NCBI GenBank assembly: GCA_016869735.1
Contig: VGDL01000007.1
Span: forward strand, 1-64,000
Source of the DNA: Alphaproteobacteria bacterium
GTDB lineage: Bacteria; Pseudomonadota; Alphaproteobacteria; Acetobacterales; Acetobacteraceae
Length of the DNA stretch: 64,000 nucleotides
Reading direction: 5' to 3'
Shown here: piece by piece, positions 7,191-14,520 of the stretch
Numbering within the stretch: position 1 is the first letter of the stretch
How the letters are laid out: each line of letters begins with the position of its first letter
Made by a program: the position numbers and the translations under genes
The notes under the pieces: model-generated
Database searches by the model: none
Seen by the model: only the letters and a program-made list of their open reading frames with translations
What the model was told of the DNA's origin: nothing

Positions 7191-7493
7191 ATGCATACGC
7201 GCAAGAAAATCGAAATCATCGTGGAGGCCGTGCGGGCAGAAGCGGTGACCCTGTTGCTGGACCGCATGGGCGCCACGGGCTGGACGATCCTGCCCGTACT
7301 CGCCGGGCGCGGCCATCAGGGCATTCGCCGCGCCGGGGACCCCGGCGGCGTTGATGATAATGTGCTGGTGCTGTGCATCACCTCGGCCGAGGTCGCGGCG
7401 CGTATCCTGGCCGCCGATGGTGAATTGCTCGGCGCGCGGCCCGCGATTGTGACGCTTTCGGATTGCCAGGTGCTGCGGGCGGATCATTTCTGA
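7191..7493 (+). CDS. sbtB: SbtB-like PII family regulator
   Basis: 100 residues from ATG 7191, preceded by a GGGG-rich ribosome site. The pattern KKIEIIVEAVRAEAVTLLLDRMGATGWTILPVLAGRGHQG is that of a PII-like ferredoxin-fold protein with a T-loop region (GIRRAGDPGGV). SbtB proteins bind adenine nucleotides and gate the bicarbonate transporter SbtA. The protein lacks a C-terminal Cys pair of the redox type seen in some cyanobacterial SbtB. Its placement right after sbtA supports the call. Confidence 0.85.
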   Translation: MHTRKKIEIIVEAVRAEAVTLLLDRMGATGWTILPVLAGRGHQGIRRAGDPGGVDDNVLVLCITSAEVAARILAADGELLGARPAIVTLSDCQVLRADHF

Positions 7494-7540
7494 CCGGGCT
7501 TTGGTTGACCAAGGGCGGCGCGCAAGCCTAGGGGAAGCGC

Positions 7541-8446
7541 ATGGGAAAGCCATTCGGTGCGAATTCCGGTATGGGCGCTGCCAGGCTTTGGCTTGGGCTG
7601 ATTGGGCTATTGCTGGTTGCCCCGCTAACCGCCATTGCCGCGCCGGATAGGCCCACCAGCCAGCAGCGCCCCGCCGCCAGCAATGCCGCCACGCGGCCTG
7701 CGCCGCCTGCCCTGCCGGAACCCTGGGGGGTTTGCGCGGCTGCCATTGCGGCGGCTGAACGCGATGCAGGGATGCCGGCTGGCTTGCTCGGTGCCATTGC
7801 CAAGGTGGAAACCGGGCGCCGCGCGCCGGATGGCAGCGTGCAGCCTTGGCCCTGGTCCTATAACGCCGCCGGCGATGGCCGCTACGCCGCTTCCAATCAT
7901 GCGGCTATCCAGGAAGTGCGCGCGATTCAGGCGCGCGGCGTGCGTTCGATTGATATCGGCTGCATGCAGATCAATCTGCTGCATCATCCGGATGCCTTCG
8001 CCAATCTTGAAGCGGGCTTCGACCCCAGCACCAATGTTGCCTATGCGGTGCGCTATTTGCGGAGCCTGCATGCCCGCACAGGGGATTGGAACCAGGCGGT
8101 GGCCATGTATCATTCCGCGACACCGGAACGCGGCATGATCTATCAGCAGCGCGTCATGGCGGCGCTGAGCGGCAATGGTTTTGTCCCTGGCCCGGCGCCG
8201 GGGGTCATTCCCCTGCCCGGCCCTGCCATGGCGGGGCTTTGTGCTTCGGGTCGCGGTGCGGTGATGCTGATTGGCGCACGTGAACCAAGCCTGAAGCCGG
8301 TGCCAACCACGCCTGAGGTTGAACTGCGTCTGCGTGGCGGCGGCACCCCCGGCCCCGCGACCCGCACGCGCATCATGTGCCTGCCCAAGGCGGGAAATGC
8401 CGCAACGGAAGTGGCAGAAGTGCGCCCGGCAGGCGCGCGGCGTTAA
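7541..8446 (+). CDS. Lytic transglycosylase, SLT domain, secreted
   Basis: 301 residues with an N-terminal signal peptide ([20 protein letters not shown]). The SLT domain follows: catalytic Glu in [10 protein letters not shown] at about residue 87, [15 protein letters not shown], and [17 protein letters not shown]. It cleaves peptidoglycan glycan strands in the periplasm with 1,6-anhydro product formation. A less conserved C-terminal region has two Cys that could form a disulfide. The stop overlaps the convergent serS stop by 4 bp. Confidence 0.88.
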   Translation: MGKPFGANSGMGAARLWLGLIGLLLVAPLTAIAAPDRPTSQQRPAASNAATRPAPPALPEPWGVCAAAIAAAERDAGMPAGLLGAIAKVETGRRAPDGSVQPWPWSYNAAGDGRYAASNHAAIQEVRAIQARGVRSIDIGCMQINLLHHPDAFANLEAGFDPSTNVAYAVRYLRSLHARTGDWNQAVAMYHSATPERGMIYQQRVMAALSGNGFVPGPAPGVIPLPGPAMAGLCASGRGAVMLIGAREPSLKPVPTTPEVELRLRGGGTPGPATRTRIMCLPKAGNAATEVAEVRPAGARR

Positions 8447-9714
8447 GCGCCTATTCGCGCCATCCCACCCATATAGGGCCGCAGCACTTCCGGAATGGCG
8501 ATGGTCCCATCCGCCTGCTGATGCGTTTCCAGCACGGCGATCAGCGCGCGCCCCACCGCCACGCCTGACCCGTTCAGCGTATGCACGAAGCTGGTGCCCT
8601 TGGCGTCCTTGGCGCGGTAGCGCGCCCCCATGCGCCGCGCCTGGAAGTCGCGGCAATTAGAGCAGGATGAAATCTCTCGCCATGCCTGCTGGCCCGGTAG
8701 CCAGACTTCCAGATCATAGGTGCGCGCGGCACCAAAACCCGTATCGCCGGCGCAAAGAATAATCCGCCGCCAAACCAGGCCCAATTCAGTCAGCACGCGT
8801 TCGGCGCAGCGTGTCATGCGTTCATGTTCGGCGTCGCTGTCTTCCGGCTGCACAACCGAAACCAGTTCCACCTTCGCGAATTGATGCTGGCGCAGCATGC
8901 CGCGTGTGTCGCGCCCGGCGCTGCCGGCTTCAGACCGGAAGCAGGGCGAAAGCGCGGTCAGGCGCAAGGGCAGATCAGCTTCCGCCATGATTTCCTGCGC
9001 CGCGAAATTGGTCAGCGGCACTTCGGCGGTTGGGATCAGCCAGCGGCCATCGGTGGTGCGGAACAAATCCTCGGCGAATTTCGGCAATTGGCCCGTGCCA
9101 TACATGGTGGCGTCATTGACCAAAAGCGGCACGGCGCTTTCGGTGTAATCATGGGCTTCCGTGTGCAGATTGAGCATCCATTGCCCAAGGGCGCGTTCGA
9201 GGCGCGCAAGCGCGCCCTTCAGCACGGTGAAGCGCGCACCCGCAAGCTTGGATGCAGTGGCGAAATCCATCAGGCGAAGCGCTTCACCTAATTCGAAATG
9301 CTGTTTCGGGGTGAAGGGAAATTCGGGTGGCGTGCCGTGCTGGTGCTGCACCAGATTGGCGCTTTCATCACGCCCTTCGGGCACCTCGGCATCCAGGATA
9401 TTGGGCAGGGTTTCCAGCACCGCCTGTTGCGCGGCTTCAGCCTTGGTGGCTTCGGCTTCAAGGGCGGCCATATCATCGCGGAGCCTAATGGCTTCGGCTT
9501 CCAGTGCCGCGGTATCGGCGCCCTGACGCTTGGCGATCCCGATATCCTTGGAAAGCGCATTGCGCCGCGCTTGCTTTTCCTGCAACGCGGTTTGCGCCGC
9601 GCGGCGCGCTTCATCATGCGCCAAAATGCCCGCCGCCGCCGGGGCGATGCCACGCCGCGCCAGCGCCGCATTGAAAGCGGCCGGGTCGGCGCGCAATTGC
9701 CTTATGTCATGCAT
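8443..9714 (-). CDS. serS: Seryl-tRNA synthetase
   Basis: 423 residues, the usual length. The N-terminal part forms the long tRNA-binding coiled coil (residues about 25-105, rich in Ala, Glu, Lys). The class II core has motif 2 ([24 protein letters not shown]) and motif 3 ([16 protein letters not shown]). It charges tRNA-Ser and tRNA-Sec. In alphaproteobacteria serS commonly lies downstream of tatABC, as here, though a hairpin-rich gap separates them. Confidence 0.97.
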   Translation of the reverse strand: MHDIRQLRADPAAFNAALARRGIAPAAAGILAHDEARRAAQTALQEKQARRNALSKDIGIAKRQGADTAALEAEAIRLRDDMAALEAEATKAEAAQQAVLETLPNILDAEVPEGRDESANLVQHQHGTPPEFPFTPKQHFELGEALRLMDFATASKLAGARFTVLKGALARLERALGQWMLNLHTEAHDYTESAVPLLVNDATMYGTGQLPKFAEDLFRTTDGRWLIPTAEVPLTNFAAQEIMAEADLPLRLTALSPCFRSEAGSAGRDTRGMLRQHQFAKVELVSVVQPEDSDAEHERMTRCAERVLTELGLVWRRIILCAGDTGFGAARTYDLEVWLPGQQAWREISSCSNCRDFQARRMGARYRAKDAKGTSFVHTLNGSGVAVGRALIAVLETHQQADGTIAIPEVLRPYMGGMARIGA

Positions 9715-9732
9715 GATACGGACCCTTTTAGA

Positions 9733-9835
9733 GCATTTTCAAGCCAAGTGGAAACACTTGGCGGCTCGGAAAATGCGACCAAACAAGCGTTTAGTGCGTG
9801 TCGCGTGAACCCATGTGAACGGGACGCGCACTAAA
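9733..9835. repeat. Two adjacent nested palindromes between serS and tatC
   Basis: The first (9733-9776) has outer arms GCATTTTC/GAAAATGC and an inner stem CCAAGTG-GAAA-CACTTGG. The second (9790-9835) has outer arms TTTAGTGCG/CGCACTAAA around a GTGAAC-containing loop. Together they fill the 128-bp gap. The first hairpin resembles the palindromic intergenic elements (starting GAGCATTTTC) that I recall as common in alphaproteobacterial genomes. It may end the tatC transcript, stabilise mRNA, or be a mobile repeat. Confidence 0.75.
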
Positions 9836-9842
9836 GGGATCG

Positions 9843-10640
9843 TTACGTCTTGCTGCTGTCTTCTTCGGCCTTTGGTGTCATCCACCGCGCCGCCAGAATG
9901 GAAAGCTCATAAAGCAGGATCAGCGGCACGGCCAAGCCGATCTGGCTGATCACATCAGGCGGCGTCAGCACCGCCGCCGCGACAAACATACCAACAATCG
10001 CGTAACGACGGCCTTTTCTGAGGCTTTCCACATTCAAAATACCAACCCGACACAAAAGCGTGAGCAGCACTGGCAATTGGAAGGCTACGCCAAAGGCCAG
10101 GATCATGTGCATGACCAGCGACAAATATTCGCCAACCTTGGCTTCCAACTGCACCGGAATACCGCCGGAACCGGGCATGGTTTCAAAGGAAATGAAGAAT
10201 TGCCACGCCAGCGGGAAGATGAAGTAATAGGCCAAGGCCGCACCCGCCAAAAACAGAAAGGGTGACGCGACCAGGAAGGGCATGATGGCCCGCTTTTCGC
10301 TGCGATACAGTCCAGGCGCCACAAAAAGCCAAAGCTGCGTTGCCCACATGGGGAAGGAAAAGAAAAATGCGCCGAAGAAGGCCACCTTCAAATAGGTGAA
10401 GAAGGCTTCATAAAGCGCGGTGAAGATCATGCGCCGATCGCCACCGCCTTGATGCGCCAGAACATCGGCCAAGGGCTGCGCGAGAAAAGCGTAGATTTGC
10501 GGCGAGAAATAATAGCAGATCGCAAAAGCCGCGCCGAACCCCCCAACGGACCAAAGCAGCCGCGTGCGCAGCTCCTTCAAATGGTCCATCAGTGGCATGG
10601 CCTTGTCGTCTATCTGGTCGTCATCCCGGGTGGTGGACAC
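9843..10640 (-). CDS. tatC: Sec-independent protein translocase subunit TatC
   Basis: 265 residues with six predicted membrane spans and the TatC landmarks: MPLMDHLKELRTRLLWSV at the cytoplasmic N-terminus, then FFAYLK-like and PGLYRSEKRAIMPF regions. TatC with TatB recognises twin-arginine signal peptides and recruits TatA for export of folded proteins. It lies 9 bp downstream of tatB. Confidence 0.96.
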   Translation of the reverse strand: MSTTRDDDQIDDKAMPLMDHLKELRTRLLWSVGGFGAAFAICYYFSPQIYAFLAQPLADVLAHQGGGDRRMIFTALYEAFFTYLKVAFFGAFFFSFPMWATQLWLFVAPGLYRSEKRAIMPFLVASPFLFLAGAALAYYFIFPLAWQFFISFETMPGSGGIPVQLEAKVGEYLSLVMHMILAFGVAFQLPVLLTLLCRVGILNVESLRKGRRYAIVGMFVAAAVLTPPDVISQIGLAVPLILLYELSILAARWMTPKAEEDSSKT

Positions 10641-10649
10641 GGAAAATCC

Positions 10650-11156
10650 TCAAGCGCTGGCGGCGGGTGGGGTGGATGACGAAGCAGGCGGGGCCGGCGC
10701 GGGTTCCGGTGCAGGTTCCGGCGCAGGCGGCAAGGGGGCGGCGAAGCGCGCGACGGTGGGCGGCACAAAGGCCGGCGCATCCGGGGCGGGCGGCACTTCC
10801 GGGGCCACATATGGCGCGGGAGCAGGCGGCATGAAGGTATCGCGCAGCGGGTCTTCGGCCAGGGTCTGGCGCACCGTGCCATCCGCATCCACAGCCTTTT
10901 CGATCTGACCCTTGATGTCGAAGCTGCGGATTTCGTTGATGGTGCTCTTCATTTCCTGGATCGAACTGCGGACATCATCGAGCTTTGCTTCGCGCACAAG
11001 CTCATCGGCTTGCTGCTGGAAATCGCCAGCCATGCGGCGCAATTTCTGGACACCCTTCGCGACACCGCGAATGGCTTCCGGCAAATCCTTGGGGCCGATA
11101 ACAACCACGGCGACAACCGCGATAACGGCGATTTCTGACCAAGCGAGGTCGAACAT
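10650..11156 (-). CDS. tatB: Sec-independent protein translocase subunit TatB
   Basis: 168 residues: a single N-terminal membrane helix (MFDLAWSEIAVIAVVAVVVIGPKDLPEA) with the MFD.. start and GPKDLP hinge that mark TatB. An amphipathic helix (VAKGVQKLRRMAGDFQQQADELVREA) follows, then a long Pro/Ala/Glu-rich tail. It forms the signal-peptide receptor with TatC. No tatA is found upstream, where it normally sits in alphaproteobacteria. Confidence 0.95.
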   Translation of the reverse strand: MFDLAWSEIAVIAVVAVVVIGPKDLPEAIRGVAKGVQKLRRMAGDFQQQADELVREAKLDDVRSSIQEMKSTINEIRSFDIKGQIEKAVDADGTVRQTLAEDPLRDTFMPPAPAPYVAPEVPPAPDAPAFVPPTVARFAAPLPPAPEPAPEPAPAPPASSSTPPAASA

Positions 11157-11186
11157 GCTTTCCTTTGCCCGCGCGCGCTAAACCCT

Positions 11187-11202
11187 ACGGGGAAATCCCC
11201 GT
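11187..11202. other. Short hairpin between the ATPase gene and tatB
   Basis: ACGGGG-AAAT-CCCCGT is a 6-bp perfect stem with a four-base loop, without a T tract. It could mark a transcript boundary in the position where tatA would be expected. Confidence 0.4.
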
Positions 11203-11270
11203 TAGCAGGAAGCCGGATGCGCGCCAACCGCCCCGGATATGGCGCGCCGATGTTTGGGATAAAAGCACCT

Positions 11271-12314
11271 TCAATTCACGGGACGCGGAAAAACAAAGGC
11301 GCGTTCTGGGTCAAGCGAAACGGCGATTCGCTCCCCACGGCTGAGGCGCCTTCCGGGGGGCAGCCTTGCATGCAGGTGCAAAAGCCCGCCTGTGCCATCC
11401 GGCAGGGCAAGATGCGCCAAGGTGGTGGAGCCAAGCAGGCGGAAGGCTTCCACCTCCACCACCGGACCTTCGGCGCCAAGCCTTAGACCTTCAGGGCGGA
11501 CCAGCACATCAACCTCGGCCCCCTCGGCGAAGTCCGGCGCTGGCAGGGCGCCCAGCGCGGTTTCCGCCTGGCCGCCGGCGATCCGGGCAGGCAAGCTATT
11601 CACCTCACCCAAAAAGCTGGCCACATAGCGATCCGAGGGCGCCAGATAGAGCGCCTCAGGCACACCCACCTGCAAAATGCGGCCCTGCCGCATCAGGGCA
11701 ATCCGGTCCCCCATGAACATGGCTTCTTCGGCATCATGCGTGACCAGCAGGGTCGCGATCCCCGCTTCCTGCAATACATGCAGCGTGTCATCGCGCACTT
11801 TCTCACGCAGCCTGGCATCCAGGCTGGCGAAAGCCTCATCCAGCAGCAGCACGGCCGGCCGGGGCGCCAGGGCACGGGCGAGTGCCACGCGCTGCTGTTG
11901 CCCGCCCGAGAGCATATGCGGAAAGGCGTTCTGGAAGGCTTCCAGCCCAACACGGGCCAAAGCATCCATCACGCGCCAAACCCTTTCGCCACGCGGGGCG
12001 AAGCGCAGCCCGAAGGCTACATTCTCGGCCACCGTCAGATGCGGAAACAGCGCGTAATCCTGAAAGACAAAGCCGATATGCCGCGCTTCGGGCGGCACTT
12101 CCCGCCCCGCTTCGGCAATCAACCGTCCGCCGATTTCAATTCGCCCATGCTGAAGCGGCTCCAACCCCGCCGCCAGCCGCAACAGCGTGGTCTTGCCGCA
12201 GCCTGAGGCACCCAGCAGGCAGACAATCTCCCCCGCTGCGACACTGAGTTCAATGCCGGCCAGGACCTCCCGCGCGCCATAGGCATGGCGAATATCGGCG
12301 AAGCTGAGGCTCAC
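11271..12314 (-). CDS. FbpC/PotA-type ABC transporter ATP-binding protein
   Basis: 347 residues. Walker A GASGCGKTTLL (about 35-45), Q-loop GFVFQDYALFPHLTV, signature LSGGQQQRVALARAL, Walker B VLLLDEAFASLD, H-loop THDAEEAM, then a C-terminal TOBE-like beta domain. It belongs to the CUT1/iron-spermidine import group (FbpC, PotA, CysA). No permease or binding-protein gene is adjacent, so the substrate is unknown. Its ATG overlaps the scpB stop (ATGA), making it an unusual member of the scp-tat operon. Confidence 0.9.
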   Translation of the reverse strand: MSLSFADIRHAYGAREVLAGIELSVAAGEIVCLLGASGCGKTTLLRLAAGLEPLQHGRIEIGGRLIAEAGREVPPEARHIGFVFQDYALFPHLTVAENVAFGLRFAPRGERVWRVMDALARVGLEAFQNAFPHMLSGGQQQRVALARALAPRPAVLLLDEAFASLDARLREKVRDDTLHVLQEAGIATLLVTHDAEEAMFMGDRIALMRQGRILQVGVPEALYLAPSDRYVASFLGEVNSLPARIAGGQAETALGALPAPDFAEGAEVDVLVRPEGLRLGAEGPVVEVEAFRLLGSTTLAHLALPDGTGGLLHLHARLPPGRRLSRGERIAVSLDPERAFVFPRPVN

Positions 12315-12988
12315 CTTGGGCTGGCTTCCTCGGCGGGTTCAGGGGTGGGGGCTTCTTCGGCGTCATCAGTGCTGATGGGCGCATTCAGGCCGGGCAAGGG
12401 CGGCGCATCGCCGGTGACCAATTCTTCCTTGCGCGGCAGGTCGGACAGCGATTTCAGGGAGAATTGCTCCAAAAACTTCGGCGTGGTGCCCCAAAGCGTG
12501 GGCCGGCCAGGCACTTCGCGGCGCCCGCGCGGCGCCACCAGGCCAAGTTCCAGCAGGGATTCGAGCGTGGTTTGCGCGAGCGTCGCGCCGCGGATTTCTT
12601 CCACATCGCCCCGCGTGCAGGGCTGGTGATAGGCAATGATGGCAAGCGCTTCCATCGCCGCACGCGGCAGGCGGCGCGGGCTTTCCACCACCTTGGTCAG
12701 GCGCGGTGCAAGATCCGCCGCCGTGCGGAAGGCATAGCCGCCGCCGATTTCCGCCAGCACCACCCCGCGCCCTTGATAGGCTTCAGCGAGTGCCGAGCAG
12801 GCCATGGTGGCGGAAACGCCTTCTGGCAGCACGGCGGCCAGGGTTTGCAGCGATACCGGGCGATCAGCAGCGAAGATCACAGCCTCTGCGATACGCAGCG
12901 CCTGGGCCATCGTCACCTCATCGGGCGTCGCAGGTGCCTCCGGCGTGGGGGGTGCCTCGGGCGTTGTGGTTTCAGCCTGTTCTTCCAT
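12311..12988 (-). CDS. scpB: Segregation and condensation protein B
   Basis: 225 residues; after a Glu/Pro/Ala-rich head the two winged-helix modules of ScpB follow (ALRIAEAVIFAADRPVSLQTLA and PRAAMEALAIIAYHQPCTRGDVEEIRG). ScpB binds ScpA and bridges SMC heads in chromosome condensation. Its start overlaps the end of scpA by 17 bp. Confidence 0.95.
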   Translation of the reverse strand: MEEQAETTTPEAPPTPEAPATPDEVTMAQALRIAEAVIFAADRPVSLQTLAAVLPEGVSATMACSALAEAYQGRGVVLAEIGGGYAFRTAADLAPRLTKVVESPRRLPRAAMEALAIIAYHQPCTRGDVEEIRGATLAQTTLESLLELGLVAPRGRREVPGRPTLWGTTPKFLEQFSLKSLSDLPRKEELVTGDAPPLPGLNAPISTDDAEEAPTPEPAEEASPR

Positions 12989-13733
12989 CGCTGCCCCCTT
13001 CTTCTGTCCGGCGGCGGATCATGATTGGTGCGAAGGCCGCTTCTTGATGCAATTCTAACCCGCCGCTGCGGGCCATTTCCAAGCCGGCAATCAAGGTACT
13101 GGCTATGGCGGTGCGCTGTTCCACCGGGTCATCAAAGCCCTCTGGCAGGAAGCTCCGCAATTCGGACCAGCTTGGCAGGGCGCCGACCAGCTTGGTCAGG
13201 CGGTCCAAGGCTTCCTGCACGGTGAAAAGCTTGCGCGGCTTCGGCCGATAGGGGCGCGCGGCCAAGGCGCGGCGCCGCCCGGCGACATAGGCTTGCAATA
13301 GCGCGGGCAGATCGGCCGAGATGCCGGAACGGTCTTCCACCTTCAGCCGTTCCGGCGCGCCACGGGCAAAGACATCATGGCCAAGCCAGGGCCGGCGATT
13401 GAGCCAAAGGGCGGCAGCGCGCATGCGTTCCAGGGTTGCCAGCCGGTCGGTCAGCGCTTCGGCCAGCGCTTCGGCATCTTCGCCTTCCACCTGTTCGGGC
13501 GGGATCAGCAAGCGGGATTTCAGCCAGGCGAGCCAGGCCGCCATGACCAGCCAATCCGCGGCCAGTTCCAGGCGAATCCGCCGCGCGCCTTCAATCACCG
13601 CCAGAAATTGCTCGACCAGCGCGACGATGGAAATCTTGGCGAGATCCACCTTCTGCGCCCGGGCGAGTTCCAGCAGCAGATCAAGCGGGCCTTCATAACC
13701 TTCAAGCTGCAATTGCAGGGAGGATTCGCTCAT
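12972..13733 (-). CDS. scpA: Segregation and condensation protein A
   Basis: 253 residues with the kleisin signature at the start (LEGYEGPLDLLLELARAQKVDLAKISIVALVEQ) and the LAWLKSRLLIP segment; the C-terminal winged helix is near FTVQEALDRL. ScpA bridges the two SMC ATPase heads. It lies 9 bp after the M50 protease gene stop, on the same strand. Confidence 0.95.
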   Translation of the reverse strand: MSESSLQLQLEGYEGPLDLLLELARAQKVDLAKISIVALVEQFLAVIEGARRIRLELAADWLVMAAWLAWLKSRLLIPPEQVEGEDAEALAEALTDRLATLERMRAAALWLNRRPWLGHDVFARGAPERLKVEDRSGISADLPALLQAYVAGRRRALAARPYRPKPRKLFTVQEALDRLTKLVGALPSWSELRSFLPEGFDDPVEQRTAIASTLIAGLEMARSGGLELHQEAAFAPIMIRRRTEEGGSDGRTG

Positions 13734-13742
13734 GTGGCCCCG

Positions 13743-14441
13743 TTACCCGTGTCCGGTGAGCATGAGAACGAAATCGAAGGCTGGCGCAACCACCCCCCGG
13801 AAAAACCAGCCCATGGGGTCATAGCCGGGGACCAGATGGGGCAGGATGAATAGGCCGAGCATGACGACCAGCAGGCCATAGGGTTCGATTCGTGCGAGTG
13901 CCAGAGCAGGCGTGCGGGGCAGAAGCCCAACCGCGATGCGCCCGCCATCCAAGGGCGGCAGGGGAAACAGGTTGAACAGGCCAAGCACCAGATTGGCCAG
14001 AATGAACAGACCAAAGGCGCGATAGGCGAAGGCCGTGCCATCCGCCCCAAGGCTCGCCTGCCAGGGTTCCACCAGATGCGCGGCCAGCCCCGCCGCCAAG
14101 GCAAGCGCGAAATTGGTTGCCGGCCCGGCAGCCGCCACCGCCACCATGCCATAGCGCGGGTTGCGAAGTTGCCAGATATTCACCGGCACGGGCTTGGCCC
14201 AGCCGAACATGGCCTCCACCCGCCCGATAGTAAGCAACTGCGAAACCAGCAAAAATCCCGGCAGCAGGATGGTGCCGACCATATCCACATGGCGGATCGG
14301 GTTCAGGCTAAGCCGCCCCATCCGCGCCGCCGTGTCATCGCCCAAAGCACGCGCAGCATAGCCATGCGCCGCTTCATGCAGCGTGATGGCAATGATGGTC
14401 GCGAAGACCGAAGCCGCCAATTCGGGCAGCCAGGCGGGCAT
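13743..14441 (-). CDS. Site-2-protease-like membrane metalloprotease (M50 family)
   Basis: 232 residues, five or six hydrophobic segments. The zinc motif HEAAHG is at about residues 22-27 in the first helix and the second metal motif is FNLFPLPPLDGGRI with the Asp ligand. This is the small group of S2P homologues without a PDZ domain, often found beside scpAB. It cleaves substrates within the membrane; the target is unknown. It precedes scpA by 9 bp. Confidence 0.9.
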   Translation of the reverse strand: MPAWLPELAASVFATIIAITLHEAAHGYAARALGDDTAARMGRLSLNPIRHVDMVGTILLPGFLLVSQLLTIGRVEAMFGWAKPVPVNIWQLRNPRYGMVAVAAAGPATNFALALAAGLAAHLVEPWQASLGADGTAFAYRAFGLFILANLVLGLFNLFPLPPLDGGRIAVGLLPRTPALALARIEPYGLLVVMLGLFILPHLVPGYDPMGWFFRGVVAPAFDFVLMLTGHG

Positions 14442-14491
14442 GGGGGTATCTCCCGTGGGCGGTATCCTGTTGGGATAGACGGGAAGACGGG

Positions 14492-14520
14492 CAAAGGGAA
14501 GCCGCGAGGCTTCACGCCCT
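14492..14520 (-). terminator. Hairpin at the end of uvrA
   Basis: GAAGCC-GCGA-GGCTTC (14498-14513) is a perfect 6-bp stem with a GNRA-like loop spanning the uvrA stop, with AAAGGG/CCCTTT outside it as a possible extension. There is no clean T tract, so termination is only a possibility. Confidence 0.35.

Noticed and set aside
11157-11270. Remnant of tatA in the gap before tatB
   Set aside because: No TatA-like hydrophobic helix with a FG hinge could be read in any frame of this 114-bp gap.
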